From Desulforhopalus sp. IMCC35007 (GTDB taxonomy: Bacteria; Desulfobacterota; Desulfobulbia; Desulfobulbales; Desulfocapsaceae): a stretch of 64,000 bases of DNA. Below the pieces are notes generated by a model. The model was not told where the DNA came from. It saw only the letters and a list, made by a program, of their open reading frames with translations, and made no database searches. This document shows, piece after piece, positions 26,446 through 36,021 of the stretch. The stretch is from positions 52,266-116,265 of the forward strand of contig NZ_SWCN01000019.1 of the NCBI RefSeq assembly GCF_005116575.1, in the 5' to 3' direction. Within the stretch, counting starts at the first letter, position 1. Each line of letters opens with the position of its first letter. A program made the position numbers and the translations under genes.

Positions 26446-28857
26446 GTGGAATTTAATGATTCTTTAAGTATAGGTATGGACGATTTCTCAAATAATGAAG
26501 AGATGGAGATACCTGAAGTTCTGCCCATGATGGCGGTACGGGATGTGGTTGTCTTTAACTATATGATAATCCCACTTTTTGTTGGCCGTCCAGGTTCTGT
26601 GGAAGCCGTTAATGAGGCGCTTGGTCGTAATAAATTGCTGATGCTTGTTACCCAGAAGGATGCTACCAAAGACAATCCTGCAGAAGAAGATCTCTACAAG
26701 GTTGGTATGGTCTGCATGGTGATGAGAACGCTCAAACTTCCGGATGGCCGCCTGAAGGTACTGGTGCAGGCAATGTCTAAGGCCCGGATTAAAAAATTTG
26801 AGCAGACCGAGCCTTTTTATCAGGTCGCCGTCGATGTGATTGAAGACGTGGAAGTAAAAGAGGTGAGCGTAGAGGTTGAGGCCACCATGCGCACTGTACG
26901 TGAGCAGACAGAGAAAATCATGTCGCTTCGTGGAATTCTCTCAGCTGATCTGATGATGATCATCAATAACATCGAGGAGCCGGGCCGTCTTGCCGATCTT
27001 GTCGGTTCAAACCTTAGACTTAAAATATCAGAATCACAAAAGATTCTCGAAGAAACCGACCCTGTTGACAGATTAAAGCTCGTGAGTGAACTGTTGACCA
27101 AGGAACTTGAAGTCTCCACAGTTCAGGCAAAGATACAAAACGATGCCAAGGAAGAGATGAGCAAGTCTCAGCGGGAATATTTTCTGCGAGAGCAACTCCA
27201 TGCCCTGCAAAAAGAGTTAGGGGATACGGATGATCGTATGCAGGAGGTGGAGGAACTTGAGAAGAAGATCAAGAAAACTAAAATGCCCAAGAAGATTAAA
27301 AAAGAGGCATTTAAGCAGCTGAGCAGGATGGATATGATGCATCCTGATTCTTCCGAGGCGACGATTATCAGAACTTATATTGACTGGATTCTTGATGTCC
27401 CCTGGAAAAAAAGCAGCAAAGATATGCTTGATCTCGCCCATGCAAAACAGGTCCTTGATGAAGATCATTTTGGTTTGGAGAAGATCAAGGAACGGATTCT
27501 TGAATACCTTGCCGTACGCAAGCTCAACAACTCAACCAAGGGGCCAATTCTTTGTTTCGTAGGGCCTCCAGGTGTTGGAAAGACTTCCTTGGGCAAATCA
27601 GTTGCCCGCGCCATGGGGAGAAAATTTCACAGGATTTCTCTTGGCGGTATGCGCGATGAGGCGGAGATTCGCGGACACAGAAGAACCTACATCGGGGCAA
27701 TGCCCGGGCGTATTGTTCAGGGTTTGAAGACCGTTGGAACTAACAACCCCATCTTCATGATGGATGAGATTGACAAGGTTGGCTCAGATTATCGGGGCGA
27801 TCCATCTTCTGCCCTGCTCGAAGTACTTGATCCTGAGCAGAACTTTGAGTTCTCTGATCACTACATGAATCTGCCGATTGATCTGTCGAAGGTGATGTTT
27901 ATCACAACGGCCAATATGAGTGATACTATCCCAGGTCCACTGTTGGACCGTATGGAGGTTATTCGTCTTTCGGGCTACACCCTGGAAGAAAAGATCGTCA
28001 TTGCAAGAAAGTACCTTTATCCTCGGCAGCTCGAGCAAAATGGTCTGAAGCCTCGCAACATAAAGATGGACGATGAAACCTTGAAAAATATCATCACCCA
28101 TTACACCCTGGAGGCGGGGCTGAGAAACCTTGAACGGGAAATCGGTAAGGTTTGCAGAAAGGTCGCCAGAAAAGTTGCTGAGGGTGGTAAAGGACCGTAC
28201 TCGGTTTCCATGAAAAATCTTCATCTCTATCTCGGACCGCCTAAAATTATTCCTGAATATGAGATGGAAAAACTGGAACAGCCAGGGCTTGTAACAGGTC
28301 TTGCCTGGACAGAGGTCGGCGGTGAGATCCTGCAGATTGAGGTAAATGTAATGCCCGGCAAGGGGAAGCTGACCCTTACCGGCCAGCTTGGCGATGTTAT
28401 GAAAGAGTCTGCCCAGGCAGCACTCACCTATTGCAGAAGTAGAACCGCAGACCTTGGTGTTGACGAAGAGTTTTTTGATAAGGTCGATTTTCATATCCAT
28501 GTCCCTGCAGGGGCAATTCCAAAAGATGGTCCTTCGGCTGGAATAACAATGGCCACAGCATTGTACTCAGCCATCACCGAGAAAACTATTGCAAGACATA
28601 CTGCAATGACCGGGGAGGTAACGCTTCGGGGCAGGGTTCTGCCGATAGGCGGTTTGAAAGAAAAGGCACTTGCCGCTCTTCGAGCAGGAATTAGCAGAGT
28701 TATTATTCCCTGGCAAAATGAGAAAGATCTCATGGAAATTCCACAGGATATCAGAGATAAAATGGAGTTTTTCCCTGTGAAGGATATGGATGAAGTTGTG
28801 AAGATCGCTTTTCCAGAGGAGGGAACCATCTCCTCTAAGGAAAAGAAAAAAGCGTAA
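26446..28857 (+). CDS. lon: ATP-dependent protease Lon
   Basis: A cytoplasmic AAA+ serine protease that degrades misfolded and regulatory proteins. It has the N-terminal LON substrate domain (residues 20-215), a coiled-coil, Walker A GPPGVGKTSLGK (373-384), Walker B in IFMMDEIDKVG, and the protease domain. The protease dyad is Ser697 in PKDGPSAG and Lys740 in LKEKALAA, 43 residues apart as in E. coli Lon. Length is 803 aa. The start is GTG 26446 with GGAGG 7 nt upstream. mltG follows directly, nine bases after its stop. Confidence 0.97.
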   Translation: MEFNDSLSIGMDDFSNNEEMEIPEVLPMMAVRDVVVFNYMIIPLFVGRPGSVEAVNEALGRNKLLMLVTQKDATKDNPAEEDLYKVGMVCMVMRTLKLPDGRLKVLVQAMSKARIKKFEQTEPFYQVAVDVIEDVEVKEVSVEVEATMRTVREQTEKIMSLRGILSADLMMIINNIEEPGRLADLVGSNLRLKISESQKILEETDPVDRLKLVSELLTKELEVSTVQAKIQNDAKEEMSKSQREYFLREQLHALQKELGDTDDRMQEVEELEKKIKKTKMPKKIKKEAFKQLSRMDMMHPDSSEATIIRTYIDWILDVPWKKSSKDMLDLAHAKQVLDEDHFGLEKIKERILEYLAVRKLNNSTKGPILCFVGPPGVGKTSLGKSVARAMGRKFHRISLGGMRDEAEIRGHRRTYIGAMPGRIVQGLKTVGTNNPIFMMDEIDKVGSDYRGDPSSALLEVLDPEQNFEFSDHYMNLPIDLSKVMFITTANMSDTIPGPLLDRMEVIRLSGYTLEEKIVIARKYLYPRQLEQNGLKPRNIKMDDETLKNIITHYTLEAGLRNLEREIGKVCRKVARKVAEGGKGPYSVSMKNLHLYLGPPKIIPEYEMEKLEQPGLVTGLAWTEVGGEILQIEVNVMPGKGKLTLTGQLGDVMKESAQAALTYCRSRTADLGVDEEFFDKVDFHIHVPAGAIPKDGPSAGITMATALYSAITEKTIARHTAMTGEVTLRGRVLPIGGLKEKALAALRAGISRVIIPWQNEKDLMEIPQDIRDKMEFFPVKDMDEVVKIAFPEEGTISSKEKKKA

Positions 28858-28865
28858 GTTAGAAC

Positions 28866-29924
28866 GTGTTAAATTTTGCAAATGTTCCAAAGAGGTTCTG
28901 GAGGGGGGTTGGGCTTATCTCAATCCTCCTGATTTTTTTCCTGTTTGTGTGGGGGCTTGGCTATTACTTCAGCTATGTGAACAGGCCGGTTGCATCCGTC
29001 TCAGGAACCCAGCAGGATAGTGTCGTCGTAGAAATACCCAAGGGTAGTTCCGTTAAAACGATTGCAGAAATTCTCGGACGTAATAATGTCATAAAAAATG
29101 ATTTCCGTTTTCTGATTCTCGCCAAAATTTCCGGTTATTCCACTCGTCTTCAGGCTGGTGAATTTTTGATGCCTATTGGCAAAACGCCCCGGGAGATTCT
29201 TGAGTTTCTCGCTACAGCCAAACCTGTTACCTATTCCATCACAATTCCTGAAGGGTTGACCGCCGCCCAGATTGCCGCCATCTTTGCAGAAGGCAAGTGG
29301 TGTGATGAACAAGCATTTCTCGCACTTGTCCAAGATAAAGAACAGATAACTCGATTTGGCCTTACTTCCGGAACTTCTCTTGAGGGCTACCTTTTCCCGG
29401 ATACCTACATTTTTACAAAAGAGATGTATGGAGCAGAGAAAATCATTGCTCTTATGCTCGAGCGCTTTAAAACGGTCTGGGGGCAAGAGTCTGCGGGGAT
29501 AGTTCCTCCGCCCGATGTGGATCAAACAGTGATCATGGCCTCAATCGTTGAAAAAGAAACGGCAGACCCTGCAGAAAGGGGTCTTATTGCTGGCGTTTTT
29601 ATAAACAGGCTTGCACAAGGTATGAAGTTGCAGTCAGATCCCACTGTGGTCTATGGTGCTACTGACTATGACGGGGTCATTACCAAAACACATCTCACAA
29701 CGCCCACGGAATATAATACCTATGTTATTGCGGGTCTTCCCGTGGGGCCTATTTGTAATCCGGGCCGGGAGGCGATTGCTGCTGTTCTCCATCCCGAGGA
29801 GTCATCCAACCTTTATTTTGTGTCTAAAAATGATGGGACCCATCAGTTTTCCACAAACCTTGAAGACCATAATCGTGCCGTACAAAAATATCAGCGGAAA
29901 AAAAAAGTGATTAAAGGTAAATAG
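28866..29924 (+). CDS. mltG: Endolytic murein transglycosylase MltG
   Basis: An inner-membrane lytic transglycosylase that cuts nascent glycan strands. A single N-terminal anchor (ISILLIFFLFVWGLGYYF, residues 17-35) precedes a LysM-like subdomain and the YceG domain. The catalytic Glu lies in ASIVEKETADPAERG, with FINRLAQGMKLQSDPTVVYG and the NPGREAI motif downstream. Length of 352 aa is usual. The start is GTG, with no strong ribosome site, 9 bp from the lon stop, suggesting re-initiation. It is followed by nadE after 54 bp. Confidence 0.95.
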   Translation: MLNFANVPKRFWRGVGLISILLIFFLFVWGLGYYFSYVNRPVASVSGTQQDSVVVEIPKGSSVKTIAEILGRNNVIKNDFRFLILAKISGYSTRLQAGEFLMPIGKTPREILEFLATAKPVTYSITIPEGLTAAQIAAIFAEGKWCDEQAFLALVQDKEQITRFGLTSGTSLEGYLFPDTYIFTKEMYGAEKIIALMLERFKTVWGQESAGIVPPPDVDQTVIMASIVEKETADPAERGLIAGVFINRLAQGMKLQSDPTVVYGATDYDGVITKTHLTTPTEYNTYVIAGLPVGPICNPGREAIAAVLHPEESSNLYFVSKNDGTHQFSTNLEDHNRAVQKYQRKKKVIKGK

Positions 29925-29978
29925 TAGTATCACTTATCACGTTGGAAGTTGAATTGACCCGTTTTACAGGAGAAGATT

Positions 29979-31625
29979 GTGAAAATTGGCATGGTGCAGA
30001 TAAACCCTGTAATTGGGGATTTTAAATATAACTGCGACAAGATCCTCAAATGGTCTTTGCAGGCCAAAGACCTGGGCTGTGAGCTTGTCATTTTTCCGGA
30101 ACTGGTTATATCGGGTTATCCACCGCAGGATTTACTGGAAAGGCAGTCGTTTCTTGAGGATCATGACGCCGCATTGAAAACGCTGATCGGTCAGCTGCCA
30201 GATCTCGATGTGATGCTGGGCTGCTTTGAAAAGACTTTTCTTGATCACGGTAAAAAACTGTACAATTCTGCCATTGTGGTGAGAGGTGGACAGATTGTTT
30301 TCACTGCCCGCAAACAACTGCTGCCCAGTTATGACGTCTTTGATGAAACCAGATATTTCGAGCCGGGAAAGAGCAGTGGTATTTTCACAACCGGGATGCA
30401 CCATTTTGGGGTCACTGTCTGTGAAGATGTCTGGAGTGAAACGGTTCATGATTATACGGTACGGCCTGTGGCGTCACTGATTGACAAGGCGGAGGCGGAT
30501 GGTATCAAACTTGACGGCATTATAAATATTTCCGCCTCGCCATTTCAAAGAAGTAAAGAGAGGGTTCGAAAAGAAATCTTCAGATCATTTTGCAATCAGT
30601 ATAAAGTTCCTTTTTTGTACTGTAATCAGGTGGGAGGACAGGATTCACTCCTCTTTGATGGCCGGAGTTTTGTTCTCGACAACTCAGGCACGCTGTGTGC
30701 CCAGGCCCATGGTTTTGTTGAAGACTGTATTACAGTGGAAACCGAAAACTGGACTGGCGAGATTACCGATGTACCTGATATGAGCCAGGAAGAATCTGTT
30801 TATAACGCACTTGTTATGGGGGTGAAGGATTATGTCTCCAAGTGTCGGTTTTCCTCTGCTGTTCTTGGTCTTTCCGGGGGGATTGATTCTGCACTTACCG
30901 CGGCTATTGCAGTCGATGCACTTGGCGCTGAAAATGTTTTAGGGGTCGCACTCCCATCTCCCTACAGTTCAAAAGAATCCCTTGAAGATGCGCAGCAGCT
31001 TGCCGAAAACCTTGGTTGCAGGTTCGAGGTTATTCCAATTGGCGAACTCTTTTCAACCTTTAATAAAAATCTGGCCCATCTTTTTGAGGGACGCGCAGAA
31101 GATCTTACTGAACAGAATTTACAGGCAAGGATTCGCGGTAACCTTTTGATGGCTCTATCGAATAAATTTGGTAATCTTCTTTTGACCACCGGCAATAAAA
31201 GTGAAATGGCGGTGGGGTATTGTACCCTCTATGGAGATATGAGCGGGGGACTTGCAGTTATTTCAGATGTTCCCAAACAGCTGGTTTACCAGCTTTCTGA
31301 GTACTGCAACAGGAATGGTGAAATTATTCCAAGGCGTATTATAACGAAGGCTCCATCGGCTGAACTCAAACCGGATCAGACCGATCAGGACGACCTTCCT
31401 CCCTATGAGATCCTTGACGAGATCGTGGAACTTCATCTTGAAAAAGGCGAGGGGGCCCGTGAGCTCATTGAAAGGGGTTACGCGCGGGATGTGGTAGAAG
31501 ACCTTTTGCGAAGAATCAGGATCAATGAGTACAAACGTAAACAGGCACCCATAGGTCTCAAGGTTACCTCAAAAGCCTTCGGCTTTGGCCGAAGATATCC
31601 TAATGTTCAGAATTATCGAGGTTAG
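29979..31625 (+). CDS. nadE: Glutamine-dependent NAD+ synthetase
   Basis: This enzyme amidates nicotinic acid adenine dinucleotide to NAD+. The N-terminal nitrilase domain supplies ammonia from glutamine: Glu in FPELVISGYPPQDLLE, a Lys and the nucleophile Cys in VTVCEDVW. The C-terminal synthetase domain begins with the P-loop LGLSGGIDSALTA (about residue 300) and contains TTGNKSEMAVGY and SAELKPDQTDQDDLPPYE. Length of 548 aa fits. The start GTG 29979 has AGGAGAAG upstream. The cytochrome gene follows after 75 bp, possibly in the same transcript. Confidence 0.96.
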   Translation: MKIGMVQINPVIGDFKYNCDKILKWSLQAKDLGCELVIFPELVISGYPPQDLLERQSFLEDHDAALKTLIGQLPDLDVMLGCFEKTFLDHGKKLYNSAIVVRGGQIVFTARKQLLPSYDVFDETRYFEPGKSSGIFTTGMHHFGVTVCEDVWSETVHDYTVRPVASLIDKAEADGIKLDGIINISASPFQRSKERVRKEIFRSFCNQYKVPFLYCNQVGGQDSLLFDGRSFVLDNSGTLCAQAHGFVEDCITVETENWTGEITDVPDMSQEESVYNALVMGVKDYVSKCRFSSAVLGLSGGIDSALTAAIAVDALGAENVLGVALPSPYSSKESLEDAQQLAENLGCRFEVIPIGELFSTFNKNLAHLFEGRAEDLTEQNLQARIRGNLLMALSNKFGNLLLTTGNKSEMAVGYCTLYGDMSGGLAVISDVPKQLVYQLSEYCNRNGEIIPRRIITKAPSAELKPDQTDQDDLPPYEILDEIVELHLEKGEGARELIERGYARDVVEDLLRRIRINEYKRKQAPIGLKVTSKAFGFGRRYPNVQNYRG

Positions 31626-31700
31626 GCTATCGGTTGCCAGACAGTTTTTGCATCAACTTTAAAGAATTCACACTCTCTTTACCCTGGAACAACTGAATAA

Positions 31701-33497
31701 TTGGAAAACAAAAGCAGAACAAAAACAATAGCAGGCTATTTCTTAGGTGCAATTCTACTTGCAGCCTTTGTGTATCTCGTTTTCAATGAGTCGCGGACAG
31801 AGCGTCCTCAAAAGTTGTTCATTACCAGTTCCGGTAATGTGGAGATGTGTCTGAGCTGTCATGGGGATGTTAAGCTTGACGCTGCCCATGATGCTCAGGT
31901 CATTGGCTGTTCGCCGTGTCACCTCGGCGACCCCCTTGCTGTGACGGAAGAAGCAGGACATAAGGGAATCGTTATAAACCCTGGCGATCTGCGGGTTGCA
32001 GATAAAAGTTGTTCTGTTGAAGGGTGCCACCCCACCGATTTGCACAAGGTGAAAAACTCTCTCATGGCCACCAACAGGGGCATCCTCGGAACCCTTCTCT
32101 ATTATTGGGGGGAGACGAACAGTCAGGATACTGATTTGACGGTTGAGCAATTACTCGAATCCGGAGAGAGTTCACTCGCTCTGGATTACTTCCGTAAACT
32201 TTGTGCCACCTGCCATCTCTGGAAACAGAAAAACGATCTGCCTGGATTACCGGAATTTTTTAACGACAAGGGGGGTGGGTGTTCTGCCTGCCATTTTGCT
32301 CTTCCGGGCACCCACAGTAAAGAATTTGTCCTTGTCGCAGATGATACTGCGTCCGATGATGAGGATGAAACCAAGAAAAAACCCCATCCTTATATTACCA
32401 AAAAAGTTGGTAGCAGTAACTGTGTCCGCTGCCATAATCGTTCGGGAAGAATAGGCATCTCATATATGGGGATTTTTGAATCTGAAGGTTACGGCACACC
32501 TTTTAAAGATGGTGCTGTTACTGAGAACCAGTTACCTGGGCGAAGATTTTACCTTGAGATTGCCGATGATATACACCATGCAAAGGGAATGGAGTGTATA
32601 GATTGCCACACCCGCAATGAAATTATGGGTGACGGTACGAGTTATGCCCATTATGAAGACCAATTGGAGATTTCCTGTAAGGCATGTCACGATAAAAATC
32701 CAGGAAAGACCAGAAAAGATCAATTTTTAACCAATATAGAGATCACAAAGGAAGGCAATTATCTTCTGGGAAAGGTCGACGAAAAAAGACATACGCTTAA
32801 GGTGCCTAAAGAGGGCGTCTGTAATTTTGCAGGGCATAAAAGGGTCACCTGCGAGGCCTGCCATTCTACCTGGGTTGCCCAATGTTATGGATGTCATGCT
32901 AAAAGAGATGCCTCGGGCAAACATCTGGATAAGTTGTCTCTTGCAGAAACGGAAGGGTTGTGGGAAGAAGGGCGCTCGTATATCCGCTATGAACGGCCGA
33001 TGCTGGGTGTCTGGGACGATGAGTTTGTTGTGGTCACTCCGGGCTGCCAGGATGTTGTGACGGTGGTCAATGACAAAGGCGAAATTGAAGAAAGCTTTGA
33101 CCGGTTTACCATGGCCGCTATTAATCCGCACACCACCCAGGCAAAAGGACGTGAGTGTATAGACTGCCATGCCTCAACAAAAACCGTGGGACTTGGTGAG
33201 GGACGGCTTAAGCAGGAAGACGGGGAATTGGTTTTTGAACCCCTTGATCAGGGTGTTGAGACGAGCGCCGGACATACCGTACCCTTTGATGCCTATGTCG
33301 ACCTTAATGGTATTGCACGGCAGCATAGTTCACGGCCTGAACTTCGACCGTTTAACAAAGCGGAACTCCGTTCAGTCTTGCGCTTGGGATTGTGCGTTGG
33401 TTGTCACAATACCTATGAGGACCCGATCTGGAAGGATTACAGTGAAAAAACAGTATGTGCAAGACCAGGGCAGAATGATGGCCCGACGGGATTATAA
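31701..33497 (+). CDS. Membrane-anchored twelve-haem c-type cytochrome
   Basis: A 598-aa protein with one N-terminal membrane anchor or uncleaved signal (residues 10-28) and a large periplasmic part. I count eleven CXXCH sites (the first at residues 50-54 and 70-74, the last CVGCH near the C-terminus). One CX4CH site, CSVEGCH, is at 104-110. The spacing resembles the cytochrome c and NrfA/octahaem-like respiratory proteins, but I could not assign a known complex. It probably passes electrons across the periplasm in anaerobic respiration. The start is TTG 31701; no ATG exists upstream of the anchor. No accessory membrane oxidoreductase subunits are adjacent. Confidence 0.88.
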   Translation: MENKSRTKTIAGYFLGAILLAAFVYLVFNESRTERPQKLFITSSGNVEMCLSCHGDVKLDAAHDAQVIGCSPCHLGDPLAVTEEAGHKGIVINPGDLRVADKSCSVEGCHPTDLHKVKNSLMATNRGILGTLLYYWGETNSQDTDLTVEQLLESGESSLALDYFRKLCATCHLWKQKNDLPGLPEFFNDKGGGCSACHFALPGTHSKEFVLVADDTASDDEDETKKKPHPYITKKVGSSNCVRCHNRSGRIGISYMGIFESEGYGTPFKDGAVTENQLPGRRFYLEIADDIHHAKGMECIDCHTRNEIMGDGTSYAHYEDQLEISCKACHDKNPGKTRKDQFLTNIEITKEGNYLLGKVDEKRHTLKVPKEGVCNFAGHKRVTCEACHSTWVAQCYGCHAKRDASGKHLDKLSLAETEGLWEEGRSYIRYERPMLGVWDDEFVVVTPGCQDVVTVVNDKGEIEESFDRFTMAAINPHTTQAKGRECIDCHASTKTVGLGEGRLKQEDGELVFEPLDQGVETSAGHTVPFDAYVDLNGIARQHSSRPELRPFNKAELRSVLRLGLCVGCHNTYEDPIWKDYSEKTVCARPGQNDGPTGL

Positions 33498-33522
33498 AAC
33501 ACGTAGATAAGAGGTAGGTACC

Positions 33523-35166
33523 ATCGGACTGGTAACAGGAAATATAGCGGGCCTTAAAACCAATCAGATTAAAGCACTGGAGCGCATTGGTCAAAAACGG
33601 GTACAGCGGGATTTGATCATCAACCCGGAAATGGCACGAACGCTGTGTCAGATTTCCTCTGAACTGAACCGGCAACTGGGCCTTTTGGTTCAACGCTCGG
33701 GCAAGGTTGAGGCGGTGATCGTCGGGACCCATACCCAGGTTATGATTCCGCATCTGGAATCCTCACGCGCATCCGGAGGCAGGCTGAGTGGCTTACGCCT
33801 TATCCATACACACCTGGCAGGAGAAGATATCAGTGATGAAGATCTCATGGATCTTCTCTTTCTACGTCTGGATTTTATTTCCGTTTTAAAAGTGGCAGAA
33901 GATGGGCTGCCTGAAAGGTTGTACACGGCACATCTGTTGCCTGGAGCGACGGACGGCAATAACTGGAGTTTTTTGAATCCTGTTCATCCAGCCAATCAGA
34001 CAGAATCCGTAGAAGAACTTATCGCAGCCATCGAAGGGGAGCTTGGCAGCCGACATCAGACTAGTCTGGTAGACAAGAAAAAAGACAGGGCTATTCTGGT
34101 TTCCGTGTCCACCGAAAAAAAACTCGCGGCAGAAGAATCCCTGCGTGAACTGGAGGAATTAGCCAGATCAGCTGATGTTGTGGTTCTTGATACGGTTTTA
34201 CAGCGTAAAAACCATGTAAATCCGCGACTAATTCTTGGTAAAGGTAAGCTTGCTGACATCATGATCAGGGCCTTGCAGGTGGACGCAAATCTTCTGATAT
34301 TCAATGAAGAACTTAATCCTTCCCAGATTCGTTCCATAACGGACTTTACTGATCTGCGGGTTATTGATCGAACCCAGCTTATTCTTGATATATTTGCCAG
34401 CAGAGCCCTCAGTCGTGAAGGGAAGCTGCAGGTGGAGATGGCCCAGCTGAAATATATGCTTCCCCGTCTGTCTTCAAGGGATGATGCACTGTCCCGACTG
34501 ACAGGAGGTATTGGTGCCCGTGGACCGGGGGAGACAAAGCTTGAGATCGACCGTAGACGCATTAATGATCGTCTGGCCCGACTTGGAAAAGAGCTGAAAA
34601 AAGTAAGTGAGGAAAGATATCGGCGACGGGCAAAGAGAAGGAAAAAAGAGCTCCCGGTGCTTTCCCTGGTTGGTTACACCAATGCAGGCAAGTCAACCCT
34701 TCTCAATACCCTGACAAACAGTGATATCATTGCAGAGAATAAACTCTTTGCAACGCTCGACCCTACCAGCAGGCGTCTTCGTTTTCCAACGGATATGGAA
34801 GTGATTATTACCGATACTGTGGGATTTATCAGGCATCTTCCAGAAGAGCTAGTTCAGGCCTTTATGGCAACCCTTGAGGAGCTGGAAGAGGCTGATCTAC
34901 TTGTGCATGTTATTGATCTTTCCAATCCGGCATTCCGGCAGCAGATGGCTGTCGTCGATAAGATACTAGCGGAGCTATCACTTGGGGACATTCCAATCCT
35001 CAAACTGTTTAACAAGATAGATCTTGTTGAAGATCCTCAAATGGTGAGGGAAATTATAGGTCAGGAAGGTTTGGTCGTCTCCGCAGTGAAACCAGAGAGC
35101 CTTACTGATTTTCTTGCAGAAGCAGAGAAATTAATCGGTAAGGCTCTGGAAACCGGGCTAGGGTAG
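33523..35166 (+). CDS. hflX: Ribosome-associated GTPase HflX (probable non-AUG start)
   Basis: HflX is a GTPase that splits stalled ribosomes. The C-terminal G domain has GYTNAGKSTLLN, the DTVGFI Walker B and FNKIDLV. The N-terminal ND1 domain has the family VEAVIVG motif, LRLIHTHL and GGIGARGPGETKLEIDRRRI. The first conventional start in frame is TTG 33613. But family-like sequence (GLVTGNIAGLKTNQIKALE) continues upstream to the stop at 33508-33510. There, GAGGTAGG at 33511-33518 is spaced correctly for an ATC codon at 33523, which I adopt. A base error turning ATG into ATC cannot be excluded. Length is about 547 aa. Confidence 0.9.
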   Translation: MGLVTGNIAGLKTNQIKALERIGQKRVQRDLIINPEMARTLCQISSELNRQLGLLVQRSGKVEAVIVGTHTQVMIPHLESSRASGGRLSGLRLIHTHLAGEDISDEDLMDLLFLRLDFISVLKVAEDGLPERLYTAHLLPGATDGNNWSFLNPVHPANQTESVEELIAAIEGELGSRHQTSLVDKKKDRAILVSVSTEKKLAAEESLRELEELARSADVVVLDTVLQRKNHVNPRLILGKGKLADIMIRALQVDANLLIFNEELNPSQIRSITDFTDLRVIDRTQLILDIFASRALSREGKLQVEMAQLKYMLPRLSSRDDALSRLTGGIGARGPGETKLEIDRRRINDRLARLGKELKKVSEERYRRRAKRRKKELPVLSLVGYTNAGKSTLLNTLTNSDIIAENKLFATLDPTSRRLRFPTDMEVIITDTVGFIRHLPEELVQAFMATLEELEEADLLVHVIDLSNPAFRQQMAVVDKILAELSLGDIPILKLFNKIDLVEDPQMVREIIGQEGLVVSAVKPESLTDFLAEAEKLIGKALETGLG

Positions 35167-35637
35167 CAGATAAAATCCCAGCTCTTTTTCAAATGCCCGG
35201 TCTTCGACAAATTCGCAGCCAATTCTATTGCCATCTACCGAGCGTATTATCACCTGTCTGTAGAGGACGGTTTCCTTGCGGTTATCCAAGGTAAAGACAA
35301 GGGAACCTTTATGACCGATTTTCAGGTCATGGACACCACGAACTTCAAAACAGGCACCGATCAGGGAGAGATTGACAATGGTTGCAATCCCCCCGCCTCT
35401 GGCTGGTGGTTTGGTGTCGTAGACCCCTTGTAATTCGGTTTCTTTGCGGAAAAATTGCCGAAATTCCAATTGAAGACTAAAAGAGTGTCCGCACTTGCAC
35501 TTCACCTTGAGTACATGTTGGCGATGGCGAAACTCTTCAACGGAGATCGTCTTGGCCGAACTGCAGGCAGGGCACACGATGGTTGCCTGACTGTCTTCTT
35601 TTACAAAGGTTTTATTTTTAGGTGTTTGATTTGTCAT
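35158..35637 (-). CDS. PilZ domain protein with N-terminal zinc ribbon
   Basis: A 159-aa cytoplasmic protein. Residues 20-52 form a zinc-ribbon-like motif (CPAC...CKCG). Residues 58-155 are a PilZ domain with the c-di-GMP-binding RxxxR (RQFFR) and the NxSxxG motif (NLSLIGACFEV). It should bind c-di-GMP and act as an effector. The target is unknown. Its last 9 bp overlap the end of hflX on the opposite strand, so the genes are convergent. It is an isolated gene. Confidence 0.85.
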   Translation of the reverse strand: MTNQTPKNKTFVKEDSQATIVCPACSSAKTISVEEFRHRQHVLKVKCKCGHSFSLQLEFRQFFRKETELQGVYDTKPPARGGGIATIVNLSLIGACFEVRGVHDLKIGHKGSLVFTLDNRKETVLYRQVIIRSVDGNRIGCEFVEDRAFEKELGFYLLP

Positions 35638-35846
35638 GCTCTATTATATAAACCAGATGTTAATATTTCAAATTTTCATGCAAAATAATAAATTAAAATC
35701 TGGAAAAAACTACAAGTATTTGTGATGAACTTTTGCAGTGAGCGGATGAATCTTTAAAAGATAACGGAACTACAGTAATTTTGGTTAGTGAGAAAAGCTA
35801 AAATATTTCCTGGAGCAATGAAATTCTTACGGCTGAACGGCAGAAT

Positions 35847-36017
35847 TCAATCATAGATAATTGCCGTGTAACGTTCTAGAATCTTTTCGGTTTCGGGATC
35901 CAGATCTGCTGCAACTTCGTGTATCTGGTATTCCTTGCCACAGGAGGTACATCTCATGCGCACTCTTCTACACATGCGATGAACCTCAAGTTTTCCTGAA
36001 CAATTCCTGCATTTCAT
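35847..36017 (-). CDS. Small dual-CXXC protein downstream of pyrE
   Basis: A 56-aa protein starting at ATG 36017, 4 bp after the pyrE stop. Two CXXC pairs (CRNC at residues 3-6, CTSC at about 23-26) flank a basic helix (EVHRMCRRVRMR). An acidic C-terminal helix follows (HEVAADLDPETEKILERY). It resembles, from memory, a family of small dual-CXXC proteins known in sulfate reducers, where some members carry selenocysteine. Here all CXXC positions are Cys (TGC or TGT). The role is unknown; zinc or thiol chemistry is likely. An upstream ATG at 36059 is possible but lies inside pyrE. Confidence 0.72.
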   Translation of the reverse strand: MKCRNCSGKLEVHRMCRRVRMRCTSCGKEYQIHEVAADLDPETEKILERYTAIIYD

Positions 36018-36021
36018 AATC

